Assembly (NCBI RefSeq): GCF_007570835.1
Contig: NZ_SUNC01000004.1
Location: 331,573 to 395,572 of the forward strand
DNA from: Croceicoccus sediminis
GTDB lineage: Bacteria; Pseudomonadota; Alphaproteobacteria; Sphingomonadales; Sphingomonadaceae
Direction of reading: 5' to 3'
Length of the DNA: 64,000 nucleotides
The position numbers and the translations under genes are program-made. Positions 43,432 through 52,010 of the stretch are shown here, in pieces. The first letter of the stretch is position 1, and each line of letters opens with the position of its first letter. The notes under the pieces are model-generated. The model made no database searches. It was not told where the DNA came from and saw nothing but the letters and a program-made list of their open reading frames with translations.

Positions 43432-45906
43432 ATGCAGTTCCGTCATGCCCTTGCCGCAAGCGTTGCCCTTTCGGCCATTTCCACCCCTGCCCTTGCCCAG
43501 GACGGTGAGCCTGCAACCGATGCCGAGCCGGTACTCGACAGCAACGTCATCGTCGTCACGGCTGTCTCGCGCGGACAGAACCGCCTCGAAACCTCGATCT
43601 CGGTAAGCTCGCTCGATTCCGATGCGATCACCGATCTCAACCCCAGTTCCTCGGCAGACCTTATCCGCCAGATCCCCGGCATCCGTTCCGAAGCTTCGGG
43701 CGGCGAAGGCAACGCCAACATCGCCGTTCGCGGCATCCCCGTATCGACCGGTGGCGCGCGTTACATCCAGCTGCAGGAAGACGGCCTGCCGGTTCTCGAA
43801 TTCGGTGACATCATCTTCGGCAACGCCGACAACTTCCTGCGCGCCGACCGCAATATCGGCCGGGTCGAGGCGGTCCGCGGCGGCTCTGCCTCGACGTTCG
43901 CGTCGAACTCGCCGGGCGGCGTGGTCAACTTCATTTCCAAGACCGGTCAGCAGGAAGGCGGCGCGGTCGCCGGAACGGTCGGCCTCGACCATGAAACCTA
44001 TCGCCTGGACTTCGACTATGGCGCCGCGCTGAGCGATACGAGCTACTTCCACGTCGGCGGTTTCTACCGCACCGGCGAAGGTGTCCGCGACGTCGGCTAT
44101 AACGCCAAGAACGGCGGCCAGATCAAGGCGAACTTCACCAAGGAATTCGACGGCGGCTTCATCCGCTTCCACGGCAAGTTCCTCGACGACAGCACGCCGA
44201 CGATCCTGCCGCAGCCGGTGTCGGTTTCGGGAAGCAACGGCGATCCCGACTACAACGCGATTGCCAACTTCGATCCGCGCACGGACTCGCTCTACAGCCG
44301 TTACATCACCACGGCGCTGACGCTGGACGGCAACAACAACCCAACGACTTACGACTTTCACGACGGCCTTTCCGTGCTGAGCAAGTCCTTTGGCATCGAG
44401 GCCGAAGTCGAATTTGCACCGGGTTGGACCCTTACCAACCGGTTCCGGTATTCGGACAATAGCGGCAGCTTCGTCTCGCCCTTCCCGGCCAGCGTCGGCG
44501 ATGCACAGTCGATTGCCGACGGCATAGGCGGCGCGGGATCGACCATCGTGCTGGCAAGCGGTCCGAATGCCGGACAGGTGGTTGGCGACCCGTCGAACCT
44601 TGGCGGCAACGGCCTGCTCACCAATGTCGTGCTGTTCAACACGCGGCTCAATGACCTGGGGCTCATCGCCAACGACCTGCGCGTGTCGAAAGACTTCGAC
44701 ATGGGCGGTGCGACGGCGACCTTCACGGCCGGATTTTACGGCAGCCGCCAGAACGTCGATACCGACTGGCTCTGGACGTCCTATGTTCAGACGGTTGAAG
44801 GCGACGGCAATTCGGTTCTGGTCGACGTGATTGACGCCAATGGCAACCAGGTCACCGACGGCGGCGTGGTCGGATACAGCGCCAGCTTCTTCGGCAACTG
44901 CTGCCGCCGCAACTACGACGTGCGGTACGACACTTATGCGCCGTTCGCTTCGGTCATGTTCGATTTCGATCGCCTGACGATCGATGGCAGCATCCGTTAC
45001 GACTTCGGCAGCGCGGACGGCACGATCACCGGTTCGGACAGCGGGTATGGCAGCGGGATCACGTCATACGATTTCAACAATGACGGCCAGATCAGCCCGG
45101 CCGAAGCGCAGACGGCGGTACTGCCGCTCGGCAATGCGCGGCCGGTGAACTACGACTACAACTACTTCTCGTTCTCCATCGGTGCCAACTACCTGCTGAC
45201 CGACGATCTTTCGGCCTTCGCCCGTTACAGTCAGGGCGGTCGCCACACCGCCGACCGCAGCCTGTTCTCGCCCGCCGTCAGCACACTGGACGGCAGCCTG
45301 CCCGGCGGCGACGAAGGTGTCGTTGCCACGGTAGACCAGCTCGAAGGCGGCCTGAAGTACCAGGGCGGCGGCCTCAATCTCTATGCCACCGCATTCTATG
45401 CCAAGACGGCGGAAACCAACGTCGAAATCGCGCCGCTGGTCCTGACCGACACGAAGTACGAGGCGGTCGGTCTCGAACTGGAAGGCAGCTATTCCTTCGG
45501 GCCTTTCTCCATCTCTGGCGGTGCGACCTGGACCGATGCCGAGATCAAGGAATCGCTCAACGCATCGGTGATCGGCAACACTCCGCGTCGTCAGGCCGAT
45601 CTCGTTTTCCAGGGCACGGTTCAGTACGAAAACGACTTCCTGACCACCGGCCTGAACATGATCGGCACGACGGACAGTTATACGCAGGACAGCAACGAAC
45701 TGAAGCTGCCCGGCTTTACGCAAGTCAACGCGTTCCTGGCCGTGCGCCCGCTCGACCGCATGGAACTGTCGCTGAACGCCAACAACCTGTTCGACGTCTA
45801 CGGCTACACCGAGGCCGAAGAAGGCGCGATCCCCGGCAATGGCCTGGTCCGCGCCCGCTCGATCGAAGGCCGTAGCGTGACTGCATCGGTTCGCATCGAC
45901 TTCTGA
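43432..45906 (+). CDS. TonB-dependent receptor, probable sucrose receptor (SuxA-like)
   Basis: 824 residues. The signal peptide MQFRHALAASVALSAISTPALAQ is followed by the TonB-box region NVIVVTAVSRG. The plug has SADLIRQIPGIRSEASGGEGNANIAVRGIPV and VEAVRGGSASTFASNSPGGVVNFISK, and the barrel ends in Phe (VTASVRIDF). Its place as first gene of the rightward sucrose operon, directly behind the LacI operators, supports active sucrose import across the outer membrane, as with SuxA in Xanthomonas and Caulobacter. The ATG at 43432 has GGGAGAG upstream. A 12-bp hairpin separates it from the GH68 gene. Confidence 0.9.
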   Translation: MQFRHALAASVALSAISTPALAQDGEPATDAEPVLDSNVIVVTAVSRGQNRLETSISVSSLDSDAITDLNPSSSADLIRQIPGIRSEASGGEGNANIAVRGIPVSTGGARYIQLQEDGLPVLEFGDIIFGNADNFLRADRNIGRVEAVRGGSASTFASNSPGGVVNFISKTGQQEGGAVAGTVGLDHETYRLDFDYGAALSDTSYFHVGGFYRTGEGVRDVGYNAKNGGQIKANFTKEFDGGFIRFHGKFLDDSTPTILPQPVSVSGSNGDPDYNAIANFDPRTDSLYSRYITTALTLDGNNNPTTYDFHDGLSVLSKSFGIEAEVEFAPGWTLTNRFRYSDNSGSFVSPFPASVGDAQSIADGIGGAGSTIVLASGPNAGQVVGDPSNLGGNGLLTNVVLFNTRLNDLGLIANDLRVSKDFDMGGATATFTAGFYGSRQNVDTDWLWTSYVQTVEGDGNSVLVDVIDANGNQVTDGGVVGYSASFFGNCCRRNYDVRYDTYAPFASVMFDFDRLTIDGSIRYDFGSADGTITGSDSGYGSGITSYDFNNDGQISPAEAQTAVLPLGNARPVNYDYNYFSFSIGANYLLTDDLSAFARYSQGGRHTADRSLFSPAVSTLDGSLPGGDEGVVATVDQLEGGLKYQGGGLNLYATAFYAKTAETNVEIAPLVLTDTKYEAVGLELEGSYSFGPFSISGGATWTDAEIKESLNASVIGNTPRRQADLVFQGTVQYENDFLTTGLNMIGTTDSYTQDSNELKLPGFTQVNAFLAVRPLDRMELSLNANNLFDVYGYTEAEEGAIPGNGLVRARSIEGRSVTASVRIDF

Positions 45907-45922
45907 TCGAAGCGATGGAGAC

Positions 45923-45956
45923 GGGGCCGGTCGGCACTCCCTTACCGGCCGGCCCC
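45923..45956 (+). other. Strong intercistronic hairpin after the sucrose receptor gene
   Basis: 12-bp stem GGGGCCGGTCGG / CCGGCCGGCCCC, complete if one G-U pair is allowed, with 10-base loop CACTCCCTTA. It lies 16 bp after the receptor stop. AAATTCC follows, not a T-tract, so it may protect or process the upstream mRNA and lower expression of the GH68 and kinase genes, not stop transcription. Confidence 0.6.
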
Positions 45957-45986
45957 AAATTCCCCGAATCTGATACGGAAAATGCG

Positions 45987-47102
45987 ATGACCACAGCCTG
46001 GACCCTGAAAGACCTTCGCCAGATTGCGTTCGACCGGATCGACCGTGTCCCCGCAATCGCGTCGGCCAGTTCCGGCAATCTCGACAGCGGGCGTGTCTAT
46101 TGGGACATGTGGCCGGTTCAGGACGAAAGCGGCCATATCGCATCGATAAAGGGGCGCGAATTGTGGATGGCCCTCACCGCCCCCGATCGCGGCAATCCGA
46201 ATCTTCGCCATTTCGAGGCGAAGATCAGGCTTCTCGAACGGCTGGACGGCACCTGGGTCGACCGCGGCAACGTCCTGCCCGACTTCGACGTGGACTACGA
46301 GCGGGAATGGGCCGGATCAGCCGTGGCCAAGGGCGACGACATCACCCTCTATTTCACCGCCGCAGGCACGCATGAACGCAGTGGCGGATACCAGCAGCGG
46401 CTGTTCGAAGCGCACGGCAGGATCGGCGACGATGGCCTTCCCTGCGACTGGCAGCCGCCGGTCCCCTCGATCACGGCGATCACTGCCGATTACATGGCGG
46501 CGGACGCGCACGAAGGCGAAGCGGGAAAGATCAAGGCTTTCCGCGACCCGGCCTTTTTCCGCGATCCGGCAGACGGCAGCGAATACCTGATCTTCACCGC
46601 CTCGCTCGCCAATTCGGCAAGCGACTTCAACGGTGCCGTCGGCATCGCCCGCAAGGGTGAAGCCGGTTGGGAATTGCTGCCTCCGCTCGTCCATGCCGAT
46701 GGCGTCAACAACGAACTGGAACGCGCGCATGTCGTGTTTCACGACGGCCGCTATTACGTGTTCTGGGTCACCCAGGGCATCACTTTCGCGCCGGGCACAC
46801 CCGATGCGCCCAACGGGCTCTACGGCATGGTTTCCGATCGATTGCTGGGCGATTATCGGCCCTTGAACGGCAGCGGACTGGTCCTGGCCAATCCCGAAGA
46901 CGAACCGATCCAGAGCTATAGCTGGTTCGTTTCGGCCGAACTTGTCGCGTCGAGCTTCGTCGACTTCTTCGGGCTGAACGGGCGCGCGCTGCCATCCGAT
47001 CCGGTCAAGGCCAACGCCTTCTTCGGAGGCGTCCCGGCACCGCTACTGCAACTGGCGATCGACGAGGATGGCCGCACCACGCTCAAAGGCAAGCTACCGT
47101 GA
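45987..47102 (+). CDS. GH68 family enzyme (sucrose hydrolase / fructosyltransferase), cytoplasmic
   Basis: 371 residues, no signal peptide. GH68 five-bladed propeller motifs are visible. VYWDMWPVQD carries the nucleophile Asp. KAFRDPAFFRDP carries the RDP transition-state Asp. NNELERAHVVFHDGRYYVFWV carries the acid/base Glu. Known GH68 enzymes (levansucrase, inulosucrase, beta-fructofuranosidase) are mostly secreted. The missing signal and the coupled fructokinase imply intracellular sucrose cleavage to glucose and fructose. The start at 45987 has a weak ribosome-binding site; an ATG at 45915 would put the hairpin inside the gene. It overlaps the kinase gene by 4 bp. Confidence 0.9.
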   Translation: MTTAWTLKDLRQIAFDRIDRVPAIASASSGNLDSGRVYWDMWPVQDESGHIASIKGRELWMALTAPDRGNPNLRHFEAKIRLLERLDGTWVDRGNVLPDFDVDYEREWAGSAVAKGDDITLYFTAAGTHERSGGYQQRLFEAHGRIGDDGLPCDWQPPVPSITAITADYMAADAHEGEAGKIKAFRDPAFFRDPADGSEYLIFTASLANSASDFNGAVGIARKGEAGWELLPPLVHADGVNNELERAHVVFHDGRYYVFWVTQGITFAPGTPDAPNGLYGMVSDRLLGDYRPLNGSGLVLANPEDEPIQSYSWFVSAELVASSFVDFFGLNGRALPSDPVKANAFFGGVPAPLLQLAIDEDGRTTLKGKLP

Positions 47103-47977
47103 CCGAAGAACGCCCTTTGTTGGGCGGGATAGAGGCCGGTGGCACGAAATTCGTCCTGGCCGTCGGCCATTCACCTGACGAGATCGTCGCGCGTCACGAA
47201 ATTCCCACCCGCTCACCCGACGAGACACTGGCCGAGGCGGCAGAATGGTTTCGCCGGCATCTCCCGCTGAAGGCTCTGGGGATCGCGACGTTTGGCCCCG
47301 CCATCGTCGACCGCGCAGATGCTGCGTGGGGGCATATCGGCACGACGCCCAAGCCGGGCTGGTCAGGATGCGATCTGGCTGGATATTTCGCGGATGAATT
47401 CGGCGTGCCCGTCGGCTTCGATACCGACGTCAACGGGGCCGCGCTTGCGGAAAGCCGGTTGGGCGCGGGCCGCGGTGTGTCGTCGCTGGCCTATGTGACC
47501 GTTGGAACCGGGATCGGCGGCGGGCTCGTCATCAATGGCAAGGCTGTCCACGGTTCCGCTCACCCGGAAATGGGCCATATCCTCCCCCGGCGACACCCTT
47601 CCGACACCGGGTTCGAAGGCATCTGCCCTGCTCACGGGGATTGCCTTGAAGGGCTGGCCAGCGGACCGGCAATCATGGCGCGGTGGGGCAAGACCCTGTC
47701 GGACTTTCCCGCCGATGATGAGGCTTTCGAGGTCATCGCCCATTACCTCGCCCAGCTATGTCATGCGATCTTCGCCATGACCGCGGCGGAAATCATCGTG
47801 CTGGGCGGCGGCGTGACCAAGTCGCGCGGCCTGCTCGCCAAGGTTCGTGAGATTTCAGCGGCATTGGACAAGGGCTATCTGCCCGGATCAGGCAAGCATC
47901 GCATCGCGTGCCCCGGTCTGGCCGAAGATTCGGGGATTTGCGGCGCGCTCATGCTCGCCGGTGATGCGATATCCTGA
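47099..47977 (+). CDS. ROK-family fructokinase
   Basis: 292 residues. The ATP motif is GGIEAGGTKFVLAVG at the N-terminus, and the catalytic Asp lies in GFDTDVNGAALAE. TVGTGIGGGLV is the second glycine loop. The ROK zinc motif is GHILPRRHPSDTGFEGICPAHGDCLEGLASG with His and Cys ligands. It phosphorylates the fructose released by the GH68 enzyme, and close relatives also take mannose. The GTG start at 47099 overlaps the GH68 stop by 4 bp, so the two are translationally coupled. It is convergent with the next receptor gene, 7 bp away. Confidence 0.93.
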   Translation: MTEERPLLGGIEAGGTKFVLAVGHSPDEIVARHEIPTRSPDETLAEAAEWFRRHLPLKALGIATFGPAIVDRADAAWGHIGTTPKPGWSGCDLAGYFADEFGVPVGFDTDVNGAALAESRLGAGRGVSSLAYVTVGTGIGGGLVINGKAVHGSAHPEMGHILPRRHPSDTGFEGICPAHGDCLEGLASGPAIMARWGKTLSDFPADDEAFEVIAHYLAQLCHAIFAMTAAEIIVLGGGVTKSRGLLAKVREISAALDKGYLPGSGKHRIACPGLAEDSGICGALMLAGDAIS

Positions 47978-47984
47978 TAGCGCG

Positions 47985-50048
47985 CTAGAACGCTTTCTTG
48001 ACGCCGATGCGAAACTGGCGCGGCTCCACGATCCGGCTGTTGTTGTCCTCTACGCCGCCTGCCGGTTCGCCCGGGAAGCGCGTTGCGTAGTAATAGTCGA
48101 TGTCATCATCGGCTGACGCAAAGGCGTTCAGAAGTTCGGCGTATACTTCCAGCCCCGCAATCTTTCGCGGTGTCCATGCGGCGCGGACATTGACCAGCAG
48201 CGTATCCTTGCCGCGCACCGAATTATCCTCGATCAGCGGGTGCGGGCCAAGATAGCGCAGCCGAGCCGACGCGTTGAAGTCCGGGAAGATGGCTGAAACA
48301 CCGATCTCGCCGGAGCTTTCAAGCGAACCGGGGATGTAGTCTTCCCCCTTGGGCAGGCCGACGTAACGCGCCTTGGTACCCGTCAGCACGGCATCCACCG
48401 CAAGCCAATCCGTCGGCTTGTAGAAGCCGGTAAGCTCGTATCCGCGGCGCTTTCCCGGATCGCTGGGTTCGACCGCGCCGGAATCGCCGACATAGATCAG
48501 CTCGCTATCGATCTCGCTCCACCAATAGACGGCGGTGAGGATCGCGCCGCCGCGTTCGAAGCGCGCGCCGACTTCCTTCATGGTGCCTTCGACAAGGCCC
48601 GGGGCGGGGTTGGCCGGGTTGGTCACGCCGCGCGCATCGTTGGAATGGAAGCCCTCCCCCCAATTTGCATAGAGCGCGATGCCGGAGACAACCTCGTAGT
48701 TGAGGCCAAGCTTGGGCGAAACGATATGGTCGCCCGCAACGCCGCCCCAAACGTCGACGCCGCTGATTGGCCGGGTCTCAAACCGGTACCAGTCGCCACG
48801 CAGCCCGCCGATTACTATGAACCCGTCCATCGGCCGCCACGTCGCTTCGGCGTAGAGGCCGGCGCTGGTCTCATCCACTTCGAACGCGTTGTAGTTGAAA
48901 TCCAGCTCGCCACCGACCGTCTCGTCCAGCCCGACGGGATCGATCGAATCGTGGCGGATTTCCGTCCCCAGTGTCAGGTCCAGACGGCTCGAAACGTCAA
49001 CGCTGCGTTCGGCGCGCCCGCCATAGGACCAACGCTCCTCGAACTGGCGAAGCTGGTCGCCCTTCACCGGGTCTTCGAGGAAATAGGTGAAATTGGACAG
49101 CAGCGACCAGTCATAATGCTGCGCCCAGACCGTAAAGCGCCAATCCTCGTCCGCATAGTTCACGGTCAGCACTTCGCGCTTGGTCGTGCCGCGCAATGTG
49201 GGGTCGAGCGAGCAATAGCGATCCTCGCAAAGGTCGGTTCCAACGACGCGTTCAGGCAGTTGTTCGGTGGGTGCCCAGCTTGCGTGGAAAAGGTTGAAGC
49301 TTGCCCGGAACTCGCCCGTGCCAAGCGGAGCGGAGTATTTTGCGAAGGCGGAATAGCCCTCGAAGTCCTCGGGCAATTCCCACGGGCCGTCATTGAACTT
49401 GGCTTGGCCTAGCAAAAGCAGGTCGCCTTCACCGACAGAAGCCGATCCCCCTGCAACCGCGCGGCGATAGCCATAGCCGCCCGCTTCGACGACGGCGAAC
49501 GGAGCAAGCGTATCGTGCGTGGTGATGGAGCTTGACCCGACAAAGCTGAAATCGCCGCGATCGGCGCGGTATGGCCCCTTGCGGTAATCGACACGCGCAA
49601 CCGCCTCCGGGATCAATCCGTTCACGTCGAGATAGCCCTGCCCATGCCCATGGGTGCGGAAGTTGACGGGCATATCGTCGAGATAGAGCGAAAAGTCCGT
49701 GCCGTGATCGAGGTTGAAACCGCGCAGGAAAAACTGGTTCGCCTTGCCGCCCCCCGAATGCTGGGTCGCGATCAGGCCAGGCGTTGCTTCCAGCAATTCG
49801 CCGGGGCGCAGCAATGGTCGCACTTCGATATCCGCGCCCGCCACGCCGCCTTCACTCGCGGCTGCGGCCACACCGATCCGCTTTTCGCTGCGCCCGTAAA
49901 CGAAAATCACGCTTTCGTAATCCTGGCCCGCGATTACCGCGGCCTCCGCCTCTCTTTGGTCGATCTCCTCGGCACGGACCGGACTGGTGGCAAGGGATGC
50001 GATCGTTGCGGCAACGATGGCCATGCGGCTGGTTGTCTGTCTCTCCAT
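47985..50048 (-). CDS. TonB-dependent receptor of the DUF3604/HupE operon
   Basis: 687 residues. The signal peptide ends at about TSPVRAEE. The plug has SVIFVYGRSEKRIG as a TonB-box-like segment, VRPLLRPGELLEATPGLIATQHSGGGKANQFFLRGFNLDHGTDFSLYLDDMPVN and VDYRKGPYRADRGDFSFVGSSSI. The barrel ends in Phe (GVKKAF). The plug contains many His residues (HGHGQGY), which is suggestive of metal handling but not proof. It is the last gene of a leftward run, 115 bp after the HupE/UreJ gene. The ligand is unknown; divalent metal or a modified metal complex is one option. Confidence 0.87.
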   Translation of the reverse strand: MERQTTSRMAIVAATIASLATSPVRAEEIDQREAEAAVIAGQDYESVIFVYGRSEKRIGVAAAASEGGVAGADIEVRPLLRPGELLEATPGLIATQHSGGGKANQFFLRGFNLDHGTDFSLYLDDMPVNFRTHGHGQGYLDVNGLIPEAVARVDYRKGPYRADRGDFSFVGSSSITTHDTLAPFAVVEAGGYGYRRAVAGGSASVGEGDLLLLGQAKFNDGPWELPEDFEGYSAFAKYSAPLGTGEFRASFNLFHASWAPTEQLPERVVGTDLCEDRYCSLDPTLRGTTKREVLTVNYADEDWRFTVWAQHYDWSLLSNFTYFLEDPVKGDQLRQFEERWSYGGRAERSVDVSSRLDLTLGTEIRHDSIDPVGLDETVGGELDFNYNAFEVDETSAGLYAEATWRPMDGFIVIGGLRGDWYRFETRPISGVDVWGGVAGDHIVSPKLGLNYEVVSGIALYANWGEGFHSNDARGVTNPANPAPGLVEGTMKEVGARFERGGAILTAVYWWSEIDSELIYVGDSGAVEPSDPGKRRGYELTGFYKPTDWLAVDAVLTGTKARYVGLPKGEDYIPGSLESSGEIGVSAIFPDFNASARLRYLGPHPLIEDNSVRGKDTLLVNVRAAWTPRKIAGLEVYAELLNAFASADDDIDYYYATRFPGEPAGGVEDNNSRIVEPRQFRIGVKKAF

Positions 50049-50163
50049 CCGCTCAGCAATGAGACAGCAAACGACGGCATTCAGCGTTCGTTACGGTTCT
50101 GACGGGGTTACACGGTCGTTGCGACCGGGTGTATCGCGCATGGCGCCCGCCGCGCCCTGGCCG

Positions 50164-51150
50164 TCAGATAATCCAGCCGCCTTGCGTGAAAATGCCGACG
50201 GTCCTTTCGATGAACCAATAGCCCCCAACCGTGCCGATAACGCTGATAAAGCCACGCGTCGCGTATTTTCCGAATTGTAGAGATGCGATCCGACCGCGCA
50301 GGCGGGCGAACCTTTTGACGAGCAGGAGCGCTATCGCGACAAAGACCAACTGCCCCGCCTCTACTCCGATGTTGAAGCCGATGAGAGAAAGGATGGGCCG
50401 CGTCTGTGCGGTCCCAATGCTCATCAACGCACCTGCAAATCCCAGCCCGTGCAGCAGACCGAAAGCCGAGGCGATGATCGCGGGTTTTCGGAAGACAAGA
50501 CCGCTACGATCCCCGCGAACCAGTTCGGCGGCGAGAAACACGATCGACAGCGCGATAATCGCCTCTACGGCGCCGGAATTGACCCGCACGAGTCCCAGTG
50601 TCGCCAGCGTTATGGTAATCGCATGGCCGATGGTAAAGCCCGTCACCGTGATCGCAGTTCGCCGCCATGTCCGCGCGATAAGAACCAGACAGGCAAGGAA
50701 CAGCAAGTGGTCCAACCCGGTCAGGATGTGGAACACGCCAATGTTCACATAACCCAGCAGAACGCTACTTGCGGTTTCCTCGCGCGGCAAAAGCAGGCTG
50801 CTGCTGCCGGGTGGGGCAGTGACACTGAGACGTTCACCGTTCGCGAACCTGGCCTTGAGCAGTATCGCAGGTGCGCTGGCGGCACCGGACTTGCCGATTG
50901 TCAGCTCTTTGGGGCGCTCGGGACATTCGTACTGGCGGGCACGGGCTGAGCGAGGCAGCTCAGCGCAATCGCCGGTCAGGGTTATGTCCGGCAGATTCTC
51001 CCGCCGCAAATTGCCGGGCGCGCGGGTGACGATGGAAAAGCGCGTTTGGTCCTGCTGCGTCAATTCGACGATCAAGGGCAGACTCTCGTGCGCGGCTGCA
51101 GGTGCGGCCAGCGCCAGAGCAACCAGGAGCGAAAAGATCAGCCGCATCAT
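50164..51150 (-). CDS. HupE/UreJ family membrane protein
   Basis: 328 residues. A signal peptide ends at PAAAHES. An N-terminal periplasmic domain of about 110 residues has one Cys pair (DCAELPR and YECPERP). Six or so membrane helices follow, with the HupE/UreJ-2 motifs GVFHILTGLDHLLFLACLVL and FGLLHGLGFAGAL. The His/Asp pattern HxxxxxDH in the membrane resembles the nickel- or cobalt-binding motifs of HupE permeases. The ATG at 51150 overlaps the PpiC stop (ATGA). This long form with an N-terminal domain differs from short HupE/UreJ nickel carriers, so a metal role is inference. Confidence 0.85.
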   Translation of the reverse strand: MMRLIFSLLVALALAAPAAAHESLPLIVELTQQDQTRFSIVTRAPGNLRRENLPDITLTGDCAELPRSARARQYECPERPKELTIGKSGAASAPAILLKARFANGERLSVTAPPGSSSLLLPREETASSVLLGYVNIGVFHILTGLDHLLFLACLVLIARTWRRTAITVTGFTIGHAITITLATLGLVRVNSGAVEAIIALSIVFLAAELVRGDRSGLVFRKPAIIASAFGLLHGLGFAGALMSIGTAQTRPILSLIGFNIGVEAGQLVFVAIALLLVKRFARLRGRIASLQFGKYATRGFISVIGTVGGYWFIERTVGIFTQGGWII

Positions 51151-52010
51151 CGCCCGTCGCTTTTGAATTCAGGGGCCACTTTCGCTTCGTATGAGGAGAC
51201 GATGGCATCGATACGCTTTTCCAGATCGCCGGCCTGTCGCGCCCGCATCCAGTCGTCGAGTATGATCGGACGCAAGGCGGCAAAATCCGGTTCGCCAGCG
51301 CGATCGTGCCGCACCACCCGCACGAGGTGCGCGCCGAGGTCGGACCGGATCGGTCCTTGCCATGCGTCCGACGGATTCAGGGCGAATACGGCGTCGGCGA
51401 AATCCCGGCCAAGCTGGGCCGAGACTTCTTCCGACCGCGCGCCGACGTAAGTGCGCTGATAGGCAAAGCGGTCTCCGGCAGCCTGCCAGTCGCTGTCCGG
51501 TCTGAACGCCCTTGCGCGCTGCGCCGCGCCGTCGGCCCCGCCGCGGGTGGCATCGAAGAAGATATGCTCGAAAGTGACGAGATCACTTTCGGCGTATTCG
51601 GACTTGTTGGCATCGAAGAACTTGCGCAATTGGGCATCGCCCGGATCTGATGCGACCTCGGGCCGCAAGGCAAAACGCATGGACTGGCCCAAACGACGCC
51701 GGATTGCCGGGTCATCCTGATCGAGGCCCCACGATTGCGCTTCGCGGAAGAGCGCTTCTTCCTCGACATAGCGCTGGACCAGGTCTTTACGCGCCTGGGG
51801 CGACAGGTCGTCCAACGTCCTTGGACCGGCCGACAATGTTTCGGAAAGGGCGTTTCCTCCGCCAGCTGCAAGATAGGCTTCGAGCACGGGCCGGTCGACC
51901 CGGATGACGGAGGTATCGTCTGCGCCGTCCGGGTCGATAAAGGCGGCGAGCACGAAGATCGCCGCGCCCGAGCCGAGAAACCACCATAGCGGATCGATCC
52001 CGCGCCGCAT
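51147..52010 (-). CDS. Membrane-anchored PpiC-type peptidyl-prolyl isomerase
   Basis: About 287 residues. A single N-terminal membrane anchor (WWFLGSGAAIFVLAAFI) is followed by a SurA-N-like helical region (ARKDLVQRYVEEEALFREAQSWGLDQDDPAIRRRLGQ) and a parvulin-like domain around VTFEHIFFDATRGG and YVGARSEEVSAQLGRDFADAVF, with GPIRSDLGAHLVRVVRH typical of the PpiC domain end. It should fold or escort secreted or membrane partners. The ATG at 52010 overlaps the DUF3604 stop by one base (TGATG), and its 3' end overlaps the HupE/UreJ gene. It likely serves the products of this operon. Confidence 0.87.
   Translation of the reverse strand: MRRGIDPLWWFLGSGAAIFVLAAFIDPDGADDTSVIRVDRPVLEAYLAAGGGNALSETLSAGPRTLDDLSPQARKDLVQRYVEEEALFREAQSWGLDQDDPAIRRRLGQSMRFALRPEVASDPGDAQLRKFFDANKSEYAESDLVTFEHIFFDATRGGADGAAQRARAFRPDSDWQAAGDRFAYQRTYVGARSEEVSAQLGRDFADAVFALNPSDAWQGPIRSDLGAHLVRVVRHDRAGEPDFAALRPIILDDWMRARQAGDLEKRIDAIVSSYEAKVAPEFKSDGR

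Noticed and set aside
45923..45956. Hairpin read as a transcription terminator
   Set aside because: AAATTCC follows, not a T-tract, and the next genes clearly belong to the same sucrose pathway.
50110..50132. Hairpin before the 48-50 kb receptor gene as a cobalamin or nickel riboswitch
   Set aside because: Only a short GGTCG/CGACC stem with bulge; the 115-bp gap is too short and lacks riboswitch core motifs.
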